A stretch of 64,000 bases of DNA from Embleya scabrispora (GTDB lineage Bacteria > Actinomycetota > Actinomycetes > Streptomycetales > Streptomycetaceae). A program made the translations under genes and the position numbers. The notes beneath the pieces are model-generated. The model searched no databases and was not told the origin of the DNA. It was given only the letters and a program-made list of their open reading frames with translations. Positions 8,866 through 17,910 of this stretch are shown piece after piece. The DNA lies in assembly GCF_002024165.1 (NCBI RefSeq), contig NZ_MWQN01000003.1:186001-250000 (forward strand), in the 5' to 3' direction. Position 1 is the first letter of the stretch; every line of letters starts with the position of its first letter.

Positions 8866-10085
8866 AGTCCGCTCACCTTCTGTCGACGCACCAGGGCGAT
8901 GAGCACGGGGACGCCGACGAACGCCGTCACGATGCCGACCTGGAGTTCGCCGGGGCGCACCACCAGGCGGCCCAGGACGTCGGCGACGAGCAACAGAATC
9001 GGCGACAGGACCAGGGTGTAGGCCAGGATCCAGCGCTGATCGGGGCCGGTGATCCAGCGCGCCACGTGCGGCACCATCAGGCCCACGAAGCCGATGGGTC
9101 CGGCGACGGCGGTCGCGCCGCCACACAGCAGGGTGATCGCGATCACCGACGACACGCGGGTACGGGTGATGTTCACCCCGAGCGCGCGGGCGGCGTCGCC
9201 GCCGAGGGCGACCGCGTTGAGCGCACGGGCCACGCTCGCCGCCACCACGAGTCCGATCAGCAGGAAGGGGGCGACCTGTGCGATGGTGTCCCACTGTCGT
9301 CCGGCGATGGAGCCCGCCGACCGGAAGCGCATGCGGTCGAACGTGGTCGGATCCAGCAGCGTGATCCCGGAGCTGATCCCGCCCAGCACCGCGCCCAGCG
9401 CCACGCCCGCCAGGGTCAGCCGCACCGGGGTGGCGCCGCCGCGACCGCGCGAGCCGATGGTGTACACCGCGACGGTGGTCACGATCGCGCCCAGGAACGC
9501 GAACCAGATGTAGCCGCGCAGGTCGGTGATGTCGAACACGGCGATCGCCAGGACCGCGGCGAACCCGGCACCGGCGTTGACCCCGAGGATGCCTGGGTCG
9601 GCGAGCGGATTGCGGCCGACCGCCTGGATCACCGCTCCGGCGACGCCCAGCGCCGTGCCGACGAGCACCCCCAGCAGGGTGCGGGGCAGCCGCAGGTCAC
9701 GGACGATCACGTGGTCGTTGGAGCCGTCGTAGTGGAAGAGCGCGTCCCATACGGTCGGGAGCGGGATGTTCTTCGACCCGATCGCGACGCTCAGCAGGAT
9801 CACGAGTACGAGTGCGGCGGTGGCCACGATCAGCCACAGGCCGCGCCGCACGGGCGAGTCCGCCACGGGCCCGCGCTCCGCTTTCGCGTGCGTGGGAGCG
9901 GCCGGAGCCGCCGAGGCCGCGGCGGTGTCCGTGCCCGCGGAAACCGCCTCGCCCGGGGCCGTGTCCCGGACGGGCCCGACCGGTCCGACGCGTCCGGAAC
10001 GCTCGGCAGGCTCGACAGCGTCGACCCTATCGACCGGCGAGCCGGACCCCGCGGGCGCGATCCGCGCGCCCTGTGGTGCGTTCAC
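8862..10085 (-). CDS. FecCD family iron-siderophore permease (first)
   Basis: 407 residues from GTG at 10085, overlapping the reductase stop as GTGA. An Ala/Pro/Gly-rich leader of ~80 residues precedes the hydrophobic core. Signatures: LRLPRTLLGVLVGTALGVAG, QAVGRNPLADPGILGVNAGA, GGDAARALGVNITRTR and AGPIGFVGLMVPHVARW, the BtuC/FecCD contact region for the ATPase. It pairs with the second permease. The long hydrophilic leaders on both permeases are unusual in length but low in complexity. Confidence 0.93.
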   Translation of the reverse strand: MNAPQGARIAPAGSGSPVDRVDAVEPAERSGRVGPVGPVRDTAPGEAVSAGTDTAAASAAPAAPTHAKAERGPVADSPVRRGLWLIVATAALVLVILLSVAIGSKNIPLPTVWDALFHYDGSNDHVIVRDLRLPRTLLGVLVGTALGVAGAVIQAVGRNPLADPGILGVNAGAGFAAVLAIAVFDITDLRGYIWFAFLGAIVTTVAVYTIGSRGRGGATPVRLTLAGVALGAVLGGISSGITLLDPTTFDRMRFRSAGSIAGRQWDTIAQVAPFLLIGLVVAASVARALNAVALGGDAARALGVNITRTRVSSVIAITLLCGGATAVAGPIGFVGLMVPHVARWITGPDQRWILAYTLVLSPILLLVADVLGRLVVRPGELQVGIVTAFVGVPVLIALVRRQKVSGL

Positions 10086-11005
10086 AACCCGACACCCTCC
10101 AACGTGGCCTCGACCTCGTCGAGGATGTTCTCGATCTCCTCCTCGGGCTGCTCCTCGTGCACGGCGTCGAAGGCCGTCTCCAGGCGCCGCTTCACCTCGG
10201 GGTCGAGGCCGGCGTACCGCTCGTCCCACTCCTCGGCGTTGTGCGTCCAGTAGCCGACCACCTTGTACATCCGGGCGGGCAGCCTCAGTTCGTGCCGCAC
10301 GTGGCGGCGGATCTCGCGCATGGCACGGGTCTCGCCCGCGGCCCACACGTAGCCGGGGCCTTCGGGCAGCGTCAGCGCGCGCAGCGCCTGGGGCAGCCGA
10401 CTGGGCGCGTCGCCGTTGCCGCTGCCGTGCAGCCAGACGTACTCGACGTCGGCGGCACTGTCGAAGACCTGCTCGTGGCCGGTGTCCGCGACCTCGACGA
10501 TCACCCGGGCCCGTGTTCGGGCCGGGAGCTGTTCGACGAGCCGGCCCAGCGCGGGCAGGCCGGTGGCGTCGCAGGCGAGGATCTGCCAGACGGTCTCGGC
10601 CGGTGGGGCGTAGAGGCCGCGCGCTGTACCGATACCCACCCGGTCACCCGGCCGGGCGGCGAGTGCCCACGCACTTGCCAGGCCCCCGTCGTGGACGACG
10701 AAGTCGATGGTGACCTCGCCGCGTTCCGCGTCGAAGCGCCGCACCGTGTAGCGCCGGGTCTGCGCGTAGCGGTCGGCCTCGTCGGCGGCGTTCCCGGCCT
10801 CTCGGGGACTCGCGCCCGGGTTCTCGTCGGACGGTATCGGTTCGCCGGTGTCGGGGAACGGGAAGTGCAGGCGCAGGTATTCGTCGCCGACGCCGGTGCT
10901 CTCGAAGGCGCGCAGTCCCTCGCCGCCGAACACGATCCGGATCATGCCGGTCGTCAGGCGGAAGTGTTCCAGCACCGTTCCCCGGTGCAGCGGGTCGTTC
11001 GTCAC
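10082..11005 (-). CDS. Siderophore-interacting protein (FAD ferric-siderophore reductase, SIP family)
   Basis: 307 residues from GTG. It has the SIP-family FAD-binding region RRYTVRRF (~83), DFVVHDGGLASAWALAARPGD (split by family loops), the NAD(P)H-side motif AAGETRAMREIRRH and the C-terminal YWTHNAEEWDERYAG. Members reduce Fe(III)-siderophore in the cytoplasm so that iron is released. The tail is rich in Glu. It is the second gene of the uptake operon, 4 nt after the binding protein and overlapping the first permease. This supports one iron-acquisition unit rather than heme or cobalamin uptake. Confidence 0.93.
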   Translation of the reverse strand: MTNDPLHRGTVLEHFRLTTGMIRIVFGGEGLRAFESTGVGDEYLRLHFPFPDTGEPIPSDENPGASPREAGNAADEADRYAQTRRYTVRRFDAERGEVTIDFVVHDGGLASAWALAARPGDRVGIGTARGLYAPPAETVWQILACDATGLPALGRLVEQLPARTRARVIVEVADTGHEQVFDSAADVEYVWLHGSGNGDAPSRLPQALRALTLPEGPGYVWAAGETRAMREIRRHVRHELRLPARMYKVVGYWTHNAEEWDERYAGLDPEVKRRLETAFDAVHEEQPEEEIENILDEVEATLEGVGL

Positions 11006-11009
11006 GTGG

Positions 11010-12038
11010 TCACCCCAACACCTTCGCGGCGGATACGAGTTCGTCGAGCAGGGCCGTCGCGGTCAGGACGAGGCCGGCGGTGGTGTCGTAGTTCAGCGGT
11101 ACGACCCGCCCGGCCCGCACGGCGGGCAGCCGCTGCCAGGTCTTGGCTTGCGTCGCCGGCGCGTCGGGGTCCTTCCAGATGATCAGGTCGGCCGGTGCGA
11201 AGACGTCGATCTGTTCGGGACTGTAGAAGTCGTTGAACGGCTTGTTCGGGTCGCGGTCGGGCTGATGGAACATCACGTCCATGCCCAACTCCAGTGCGAC
11301 ACTCAGGTAGAAGCTGCGCCTTTGCACCCAGAAGTCGGTGTCGTCGGACCCGCCGATGAGCACCTTGCGGCCCGCCAACAGGGGACCGACCTCGGCTCGG
11401 GCCCGGGCCAGGCGCGCGTCGTAGTCGGCGAGCAGTCGGCGGGCGAGGTCGCCGCGCCCGAGCAGGGTCAACTGCTCCTGGCTGTAGCGGCGCCAGAACG
11501 GGCTGAAGCCGCCGCTGACCACGAGCACGGGAGCAATGTCCTGGGTCAACAACTTCTTGTCCTGGTAGAACTTCCACCAGTCGGCGCCGACCACCAGCAG
11601 ATCCGGTCGCTGGGCCAGGATCGCCTCGGCGTTGGGCTCGCGGACATTGCCCTGCAACACCTGGAAGTTCGCGGGCAGCCGGTCGGAGAGGTGGTTGCGG
11701 CCCTCGATGCGGTAGCCGCCGATCATCGGATATCCGGCCATGGCGGCGAACTCGACGCCGGTGCGCGGATCCAGCACGATCACGCGCCGGGGATCGGCCG
11801 GGATGCGCGTGCTGCGGCCCTCGTAGGAGAAGTCGAGGGTGGTCGCGGCCGATGGCGCGTCCTTCGTCTTCTCGGCGCCGCCGCACGCGGCGAGCAGTGT
11901 GCCCAGCGACAACATCCCCGCGCCCAGCGCGAAACGACGTCGGGTCAACTCTCCGCCGACGCGGGCCCCTCGCGTGTCCCCCGCCCCGGGGCGGGCGGGC
12001 GTCGGTGGGATGGGGGTCGAGGTGACGGTCGCGCTCAT
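11010..12038 (-). CDS. Iron-siderophore ABC transporter substrate-binding lipoprotein (Tat signal)
   Basis: 342 residues from ATG at 12038, with GGAG 8 nt upstream. The N-terminus has a twin-arginine signal LTRRRFALGAGMLSLG ending in lipobox LLAAC, so it is a Tat-exported lipoprotein. The body follows the FepB/FecB pattern: RIPADPRRVIVLDPRTG, NAEAILAQRPDLLVV and a C-terminal LLDELV. It captures the ferric siderophore outside the membrane. The reading frame is open in phase for ~65 more codons, to an ATG at 12233 that also has a GGAG. The shorter start is preferred because it places the Tat motif normally. First gene of the operon, downstream of an iron box. Confidence 0.92.
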   Translation of the reverse strand: MSATVTSTPIPPTPARPGAGDTRGARVGGELTRRRFALGAGMLSLGTLLAACGGAEKTKDAPSAATTLDFSYEGRSTRIPADPRRVIVLDPRTGVEFAAMAGYPMIGGYRIEGRNHLSDRLPANFQVLQGNVREPNAEAILAQRPDLLVVGADWWKFYQDKKLLTQDIAPVLVVSGGFSPFWRRYSQEQLTLLGRGDLARRLLADYDARLARARAEVGPLLAGRKVLIGGSDDTDFWVQRRSFYLSVALELGMDVMFHQPDRDPNKPFNDFYSPEQIDVFAPADLIIWKDPDAPATQAKTWQRLPAVRAGRVVPLNYDTTAGLVLTATALLDELVSAAKVLG

Positions 12039-12267
12039 ACGTACGGCTCCGCGGCGCGGGTGAGCACGTCGAACACGATCGGCGCGCAGCCCCGCCGGCA
12101 CCGGCACGCCCGCCTCCGAGCCGAACCGAAGCCGGGTCGGTCCATGGCCGACGCGCGCCTGTTGCGGCTCGCCGAGGAGGGCGTCGGGCGGTCGCGGCGG
12201 GGTGCGGCGCGGCGTAGGTGTGGTCGTCGGCATCGGCGTCTCCGGAGACAGGAACACGAGAGCAAGG

Positions 12268-12286
12268 TTAGGTAAGCCTTGCCTAT
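12268..12286. promoter_or_regulatory. IdeR/DmdR-type iron box
   Basis: The 19-bp sequence TTAGGTAAGCCTTGCCTAT is a near-perfect palindrome and fits the actinobacterial iron-box consensus TWAGGTWAGSCTWACCTWA. It lies between the divergent binding-protein gene (ATG 12038) and the ABC exporter (ATG 12443), so an iron-loaded DtxR-family repressor probably controls both directions. Confidence 0.85.
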
Positions 12287-12442
12287 CAATACGCGAGGTG
12301 ATCTCATCCCGCAACACCCGATGTCGGGCACACGCCAGACCTTGTCGCGAATCGGACACCGAACGCCGCGCCGGCCGATTCGAGCCATGGTCCGTCCGTT
12401 TCGCACGCAACCGGCACGGCCTCGTCACTACCGTCGGCTCCC

Positions 12443-14203
12443 ATGCCCGCACCCACCGCCCCGCCGAAACTCCCTGCTCACCCAGTCCCGTCCGGCCTTC
12501 TCGGTACGTCCGTGACCTCGCGCGCCGTGTTGCGGTACGCGCTCACCGGCGATCGACGGGGTCGATATCTGGTCGGCGCCTCCGTGGGCCTGACCGGTCA
12601 TCAGGTGGCCGAGGCGGCCGTCCCGGTCGTCGTCGGTGTGGTGATCGACCAGGCGGTGGCCACCGGCGACGCGGCCGCGCTCGGGCGCTGGCTGACTGTG
12701 CTGGCCGTGGTGTTCGTCGGCCTGCTGTGCTCGTGGCGCTTCGCCGCCCGCGCCGCCGCCCGCGTCACCGAGTACGGCGCCCACGACGTGCGGATGGCCG
12801 TCGCCCGCCGGGCGCTGGACCCGCACGGCACGACGCCGCGACGGATGCCCGGCGAACTGGTCGCGCTCGCCACCTCCGACGCGCAGACGGTGGCCCGGTT
12901 CACGCACACCCTCGGCAGCAAACTCGCGGCAGCCGCGGCCATCGTCACGGCCGCGGTCGCGCTCCTGGTGATCTCCGTCCCGCTGGGCCTGCTGGTCCTG
13001 CTGGGCACGCCACCGGTGCTGATCGCGATGCAGTACCTGAGCCGCCCGCTGGAACGGCGCAGCGAACACGACCACGAACTCGCCGCCCGCGCCGGTGCCG
13101 TCGCCACCGACCTGCTCACCGGACTTCGCGTCCTGGACGGCATCGGCGCCCGCTCCGAGGCCGCCCGCCGCTACCGCCGCGACAGTCGCGCCGCACTCGC
13201 CGCGACGCTGCGCACCGAACGCGCCCAGGCGTGGTACACCGCCGCCAACACCCTGCTCACCGGCGGCCTGTTGGCGCTGATCGCCCTGGTGGGCGCGCAC
13301 CTGGCGGCGCGGGGCCGGATCACCGTGGGCGAGTTGGTGACCGTCGTGGGTCTTGCCCAGTTCCTCCAGGGCCCCCTGGTGGACGTCGCCTACTTCGCCT
13401 CCGGCCTGGGCCGCGCCCGCGCCTCGGCACGCCGTGTCGTGGCCCTGCTCACCTCGGACCCGGCGGTGGGCCCGGGCACCCGCTCACCCGCGAGCGCGGT
13501 CCCGGGGCGGCCGGTCGGGCATGTCCGCGCGGACGGGCTGGGCGTCGGCGGCCTGATCGACGTCGGCTTCGTGGTCGAGCCCGGCGAGTTCGTCGGCATC
13601 GTCACCGACGACGCCGGGCACGCCGAGGCGCTGGTCGACGTCCTCGCCCGGCGCCGTGACCCCGACGCCGGCGCCCTGTACCTGGACGGCGTATCCGTGG
13701 CCGAACTCGATCCCGACGATCTGCGCCGCACGGTGGTCGCCCCACCCCACGACGCCGCCCTGTTCGCGGGCACCATCGCCGACAATGTCGGGCGGGCCGA
13801 ACCACGGGCGGTCCGAGCCGCGCTCGCCGCGGCCTGCGTGGACGAGGACATCGCGGCCCTGCCCGCCGGCCTCGACACCACCGTCACCGAACAGGGTCTG
13901 TCGCTGTCCGGTGGGCAGCGCCAACGCCTGGCCCTGGCGCGCGCGTTGGCCACCCGCGCCGCGGTCCTGGTCCTGCACGACCCCACCACCTCGGTCGACA
14001 CCGTCACCGAGGCCCGGATCGCCGCCGGCCTGCGCGCCGACCGGGTCGGCCGCACCACGATCCTGGTCACCACGAGCCCGACCCTGCTCGCCGTATGCGA
14101 CCGGGTGATGGTGCTCGCGGCCGACGTCACCCGCGGCACCACCGGTACCCACGCCCAACTGGCCGCCGTCTCGCCCGGCTACCGTGAACTGGTGCTCGCA
14201 TGA
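12443..14203 (+). CDS. ABC exporter half-transporter with degenerate nucleotide-binding motifs
   Basis: 586 residues: a six-helix membrane domain (~25-320) and a nucleotide-binding domain (~360-586). The Walker A position (~383-393) reads GIVTDDAGHAEA, with no GKS/T. The Walker B end is VLVLHDPTTS, with no catalytic Glu. The H-loop His is Thr (LVTTSP). In contrast the signature [15 protein letters not shown] (~488) is intact. This subunit can therefore supply only the signature half of an ATP site. The stop overlaps the next start (ATGA), and the partner has the reciprocal pattern. The fold is exporter type; by position next to siderophore genes it may export a siderophore or import it as in mycobacterial IrtAB. 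No clear ribosome site precedes the ATG. Confidence 0.9.
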   Translation: MPAPTAPPKLPAHPVPSGLLGTSVTSRAVLRYALTGDRRGRYLVGASVGLTGHQVAEAAVPVVVGVVIDQAVATGDAAALGRWLTVLAVVFVGLLCSWRFAARAAARVTEYGAHDVRMAVARRALDPHGTTPRRMPGELVALATSDAQTVARFTHTLGSKLAAAAAIVTAAVALLVISVPLGLLVLLGTPPVLIAMQYLSRPLERRSEHDHELAARAGAVATDLLTGLRVLDGIGARSEAARRYRRDSRAALAATLRTERAQAWYTAANTLLTGGLLALIALVGAHLAARGRITVGELVTVVGLAQFLQGPLVDVAYFASGLGRARASARRVVALLTSDPAVGPGTRSPASAVPGRPVGHVRADGLGVGGLIDVGFVVEPGEFVGIVTDDAGHAEALVDVLARRRDPDAGALYLDGVSVAELDPDDLRRTVVAPPHDAALFAGTIADNVGRAEPRAVRAALAAACVDEDIAALPAGLDTTVTEQGLSLSGGQRQRLALARALATRAAVLVLHDPTTSVDTVTEARIAAGLRADRVGRTTILVTTSPTLLAVCDRVMVLAADVTRGTTGTHAQLAAVSPGYRELVLA

Positions 14204-16071
14204 CCCGTCACGCCGACCCGACACCCGAACCACCCCTGCTTCCCGTCGCCGACACCGCGCAGACCCGATACGCCGCCCGACGCCTGCTGCGCCCGCACGG
14301 CCGCCGGGCCCTGGCAGCGGTCGCCCTGCTCATCACGTCCACCGCGATCGGCCTGGCCGGCCCACTCGTCCTGGGCCGCATGGTCGACGCCGTCGACCGG
14401 TACGGGTCCGGCGCCGGATCGCGCGTCACGGTATTGGCCGGCCTGCTCGCGGCCATCGCCCTCGCCCAGGCCGTATTGGGCGCGATCAGCCACTACCTGG
14501 TGGTCGGGGTCGGCGAGAGCATGGTGGCCGACCTGCGCGAGGACGTCCTGGGCCGGGCACTCGACCTACCCCTGGACGACATCGAGCGCACCGGCCGCGG
14601 CGACCTGGTCGCCCGCGCCGGCGGCGACGTACGCGTGGTCGCGGACGCCGCCGCCGAAACCGTCCCGGTGTTCACCACGGCGCTGGCCACCATCGTGCTG
14701 ACCCTGATCGGCATGGGCACCCTCGACTGGCGCTTCGCCCTCGCCGCCCTGGTGGCCGCGCCGATCCAGATCGGCGCGCTGCGCTGGTACCTGCGCCGAT
14801 CCGCACCGGTGTACCGAGCCGAGCGGATCGCCGAGGGACAACGCGCCCAGCGCCTCCTGGACGCCCTCGGCGCGGTGGACACCGTGACCGCGATGCGACT
14901 CGGTCCGGCCCACCTGGACGCCGTCGCCGACCGCTCCCGCGCCTCGATCGACCTGAGCCTGACCGCGACCCGGCTGCGCACCCGCTTCTTCGGCCGACTC
15001 AACGCCGCCGAACTCGTCGGGCTCGCGTCGGTACTCGCCGTCGGATTCCGGTTGGTCCGCTCGGGCACGGTCTCGATCGGCGAGGCGACCGCCGCCGCGC
15101 TGTTCTTCCACCGCCTGTTCAACCCCGTCGGCTCCCTGCTCGCCGTCTTCGACCAGCTCCAGGAAGCCGCCGCCGGCCTGGCCCGACTCGTCGGGGTCAC
15201 CCTGCTCCCGCGCACCGAAGAACCCGCCCACCCGCCGACGCCGCAGGACGCGTCCCTCCACGTGCGGCACGTCTCGTTCGCCTACCCCGACGGTCCCGAC
15301 GTGCTCACCGGGCTCGACCTGTGGATCGCGCCGGGCGAGCGGGTCGCCCTGGTGGGCACGACCGGCGCGGGCAAGTCGACCGCCGCCGGGCTGATCGCCG
15401 GCGTCCGCGCACCCACCGCCGGCACGATCCGCCTCGGCACGGTGGGACTCGCCGATCTGGGCCGCACGGCCACCCGTCGGCAGATCGCGATCGTCACCCA
15501 GGAGGTACACGTCTTCGCCGGCACCCTCGCCGACGACCTGCGGCTGGCCCGACCGGACGCGGACGACGCGACGATCGCACGCGTCCTCGCGACGGTCGGC
15601 GCCGACGGATGGGTCGGCGCACTACCCGAGGGCACCGACACCCGCGTCGGCGCCGGGGGCCACATCCCGACCGCCACTCAGGCGCAACAACTCGCGCTCG
15701 CCCGGGTCCTGCTCCTGGATCCGCCGATCGTGGTCCTGGACGAGGCGACCGCGGACGCGGGCAGTACCGGCGCCCGCACCCTGGAGGCCGCCGCGTCGGC
15801 GCTGCTCGACGGGCGCACCGCGATCGTGGTCGCGCATCGTCTCCGGCAGGCCGCGACCGCGGACCGGGTGATCGTCCTGGATCACGGACGGATCGTCGAA
15901 CAGGGACGGCACGACGAGCTGGTGACGGCGGGCGGGCGCTACGCGAGACTGTGGCGGGCCTGGTCGGCGCCCGCAGAGAGCCGGGTGCCCGCCGCAGGTG
16001 GAGCGCCTGCGGCGGATCGCACGCCGACGGGACGGGGCTCGATGTCGTCGTCGCAGACGAGCCCGGAGTAG
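14200..16071 (+). CDS. ABC exporter half-transporter, catalytic partner
   Basis: 623 residues, translationally coupled to the previous gene. The membrane domain (~30-330) is followed by a nucleotide-binding domain with intact Walker A VGTTGAGKST (~384-392), Walker B PPIVVLDEATAD with its Glu, and H-loop IVVAHRL. The signature position is not LSGGQ but GAGGHIPTATQAQQLALARV. With the neighbour it would form a heterodimer having one complete ATP site (this Walker A/B plus the neighbour's LSGGQ) and one completely dead site. The last ~40 residues are low-complexity and overlap the convergent araC-type gene by 133 bp. Confidence 0.92.
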   Translation: MTRHADPTPEPPLLPVADTAQTRYAARRLLRPHGRRALAAVALLITSTAIGLAGPLVLGRMVDAVDRYGSGAGSRVTVLAGLLAAIALAQAVLGAISHYLVVGVGESMVADLREDVLGRALDLPLDDIERTGRGDLVARAGGDVRVVADAAAETVPVFTTALATIVLTLIGMGTLDWRFALAALVAAPIQIGALRWYLRRSAPVYRAERIAEGQRAQRLLDALGAVDTVTAMRLGPAHLDAVADRSRASIDLSLTATRLRTRFFGRLNAAELVGLASVLAVGFRLVRSGTVSIGEATAAALFFHRLFNPVGSLLAVFDQLQEAAAGLARLVGVTLLPRTEEPAHPPTPQDASLHVRHVSFAYPDGPDVLTGLDLWIAPGERVALVGTTGAGKSTAAGLIAGVRAPTAGTIRLGTVGLADLGRTATRRQIAIVTQEVHVFAGTLADDLRLARPDADDATIARVLATVGADGWVGALPEGTDTRVGAGGHIPTATQAQQLALARVLLLDPPIVVLDEATADAGSTGARTLEAAASALLDGRTAIVVAHRLRQAATADRVIVLDHGRIVEQGRHDELVTAGGRYARLWRAWSAPAESRVPAAGGAPAADRTPTGRGSMSSSQTSPE

Positions 16072-16853
16072 TGGCCGGGTGTGCGACCGGTGACCCGGCG
16101 AAAGACCGCCACGAACGCACTGGGACTGTCGTATCCGACCCGACGGGCGACGACCGAAACCGGCAGGCCGGCGGCCAGATACGTCAACGCCGCGCGCACC
16201 CGCGCCTGGATGCGCCACTGTACGAAGCCCATCCCGGTGTCCGCGGTGAACACCCGGGTCAACGTACGCCCGCTGCACCCCGACCACCGCGCGAACTCGT
16301 CCAGCCCACGCGGATCCGCCGGCCGGGCCACCAATGCTCGAGCCACGGCCAACGCGCGCGGATCGCGGGGCATCGGCACGTCCACCGCGGCCTCCTCCAG
16401 CGGCTGGAGCATGTCGAAAACCACCCGCTCCGCTCGCGAACGCGCGGCGAACGGCATGTCGTAGCGCCGCATGTGCAACAACACCTCGCGCAGCGCCCCG
16501 TACATCGGCACCAGACCGGGCAGGTCGCACGCCCACGCGGGGGCGAAGACCTCGGTCCTGAAGTACGTCGCGTAGAAGTCGGTGCCGGGCCCGGTCGTCA
16601 CCTCGTGCTCCGCGCCGGCGGGCACCCACAGCCCCACGGTGGGCGGCACCATCCATGTCACCCCGTCGACCACCGCGGTGACCGACCCCACGACGCCCCA
16701 CAACAACTCGTGGTCGAGGTGGCGGTGCGACTCCCACGTATGACCGCCCGGCCGCACCTCGCGCCCCAACCGCGACGTGCTGACGGCATACGGCGGCTCC
16801 ACCTCGCGCGTCGGTCCGACGCCCGACCTCGTGACCTGCTGCACGGACCGCAC
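15939..16853 (-). CDS. AraC family transcriptional regulator
   Basis: 304 residues from GTG. The N-terminal half is a cupin-like sensor (HTWESHRHLDHELLWGV, VPAGAEHEV). The C-terminal half is the AraC double helix-turn-helix: LDEFARWSGCSGRTLTRVF and VSVVARRVGYDSPSAFVAVFRRVTGRTPGHY. Around 40 low-complexity residues follow and overlap the exporter gene end. The upstream sequence holds an iron-box-like site and, on the minus strand, a TATAGT hexamer 7 nt before a second GTG (16844), so the true start could be 16844 on a leaderless message. Position suggests it activates siderophore genes when ligand-loaded siderophore is sensed. Confidence 0.88.
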   Translation of the reverse strand: MRSVQQVTRSGVGPTREVEPPYAVSTSRLGREVRPGGHTWESHRHLDHELLWGVVGSVTAVVDGVTWMVPPTVGLWVPAGAEHEVTTGPGTDFYATYFRTEVFAPAWACDLPGLVPMYGALREVLLHMRRYDMPFAARSRAERVVFDMLQPLEEAAVDVPMPRDPRALAVARALVARPADPRGLDEFARWSGCSGRTLTRVFTADTGMGFVQWRIQARVRAALTYLAAGLPVSVVARRVGYDSPSAFVAVFRRVTGRTPGHYSGLVCDDDIEPRPVGVRSAAGAPPAAGTRLSAGADQARHSLA

Positions 16854-16868
16854 TATACCGGCGCCGAT

Positions 16869-16887
16869 TTAGGGTCCCCTAACCTCT
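16869..16887. promoter_or_regulatory. Iron-box-like site upstream of the AraC regulator
   Basis: TTAGGGTCCCCTAACCTCT matches 13 of 19 positions of TTAGGTTAGGCTAACCTAA and contains the perfect inverted repeat TTAGGG-TC-CCCTAA. It ends 16 bp from the AraC start codon, where a DtxR-family repressor would block the promoter. A weaker match than the site at 12.27 kb. Confidence 0.55.
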
Positions 16888-16946
16888 CCCGGTGGACGTC
16901 GACCGGACGTCCAGGTTCGAGCACACGGCCGTCGAACGCGCGCGGG

Positions 16947-17876
16947 TCAGGCGAGGAAGGCGGAGAGTTCGTCGATGACGAACTGCGGTTGTTCCTCGGC
17001 GATGTAGTGCCCGCAGTCCGGAACCTCGACCACGCGTACGTCGACGCCCCTGGCCGGGAGGAAGTCGCGCAGGACGGCGTAGTTACTGGCGTCGCCGCCG
17101 AGGGCAAGGATCGGCGCGGTCAGGATCGGGTGCGCACGTCGGTCGACGATGTCGGCGCCGAAGGTCTGGTACCAGCCGTTGCCGGCGCGGAGAGCGTCGG
17201 CGGTGGAGTACGCGCGGGCGTAGACCTGTCGTGAGTGTTCGTCGATGGTGGCGGGGTCCTTCGCCAGGTATTCGACGAGCCAGTCCACGAGCAGGCGGCT
17301 GCGGCCGTCGAGCAGCTTCTCCGGGAGGCCGCGGACCTGGTTGAACGCGAACCACCACAAGTAGGTGCGGGCGCCCTTCTCGATCTCGGAACCGACGTGC
17401 TGATCGGGCTCGGGCAGCAGTCGCATCTCCCACAGGCCCTCGTCCGGATGCGGGACGTCCAGGAGGACGATCCGCCGTGTGGCCTCCGGGAATTGCGCGG
17501 CATACGCCTGCGCGACCATGGCGCCGATGTCGTGTCCGGCGACGTCGACGGCCTCCGCACCGAGGTGCCGAACGAGTTCGCGGATGTCGTTCGCCATCGT
17601 CTTCTTGTCATAGCCGTCCTCGGGCTTGTCCGACCCACCCATGCCTCGCAGGTCGACGGCGATCACCCGATGTGTACGCGCCAGTGCGGGCATCACCTTG
17701 TGCCACTGCCACCAGGTCTGCGGCCATCCGCCCAGCAGGAGGAGGGGGCGGCCGGTGCCGCCCTCGACGTAGTGCAGACGCACGCCGTTCACGTCGGCGT
17801 GGCGACTGGTGAAGTCGCCGTCGAGCGAGCGGGCGAGTTCGGCGTCGTCGAGGGTGTCGGGCGTGGGGGTGTTCAC
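16947..17876 (-). CDS. Alpha/beta hydrolase, epoxide hydrolase/dehalogenase-like
   Basis: 309 residues from GTG at 17876, chosen for the ribosome site GGAAGGA 7 nt upstream; the frame is open further. The sequence has DVNGVRLHYVEGGTGRPLLL, VIAVDLRGMGGSDKP, nucleophile elbow AGHDIGAMVAQAYA (Asp ~120, as in epoxide hydrolases and haloalkane dehalogenases), and a late His in DCGHYIAEEQP. The oxyanion HGxP motif is replaced by LGGWPQTWWQWH. It probably opens an epoxide or dehalogenates a small xenobiotic or metabolite; substrate unknown. It diverges from an ArsR gene across a region packed with repeats, so it is the likely target of that regulator. Confidence 0.88.
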   Translation of the reverse strand: MNTPTPDTLDDAELARSLDGDFTSRHADVNGVRLHYVEGGTGRPLLLLGGWPQTWWQWHKVMPALARTHRVIAVDLRGMGGSDKPEDGYDKKTMANDIRELVRHLGAEAVDVAGHDIGAMVAQAYAAQFPEATRRIVLLDVPHPDEGLWEMRLLPEPDQHVGSEIEKGARTYLWWFAFNQVRGLPEKLLDGRSRLLVDWLVEYLAKDPATIDEHSRQVYARAYSTADALRAGNGWYQTFGADIVDRRAHPILTAPILALGGDASNYAVLRDFLPARGVDVRVVEVPDCGHYIAEEQPQFVIDELSAFLA

Positions 17877-17910
17877 GGAGGGATCCTTCCGGGCGGCGGG
17901 AGAATTCGAG

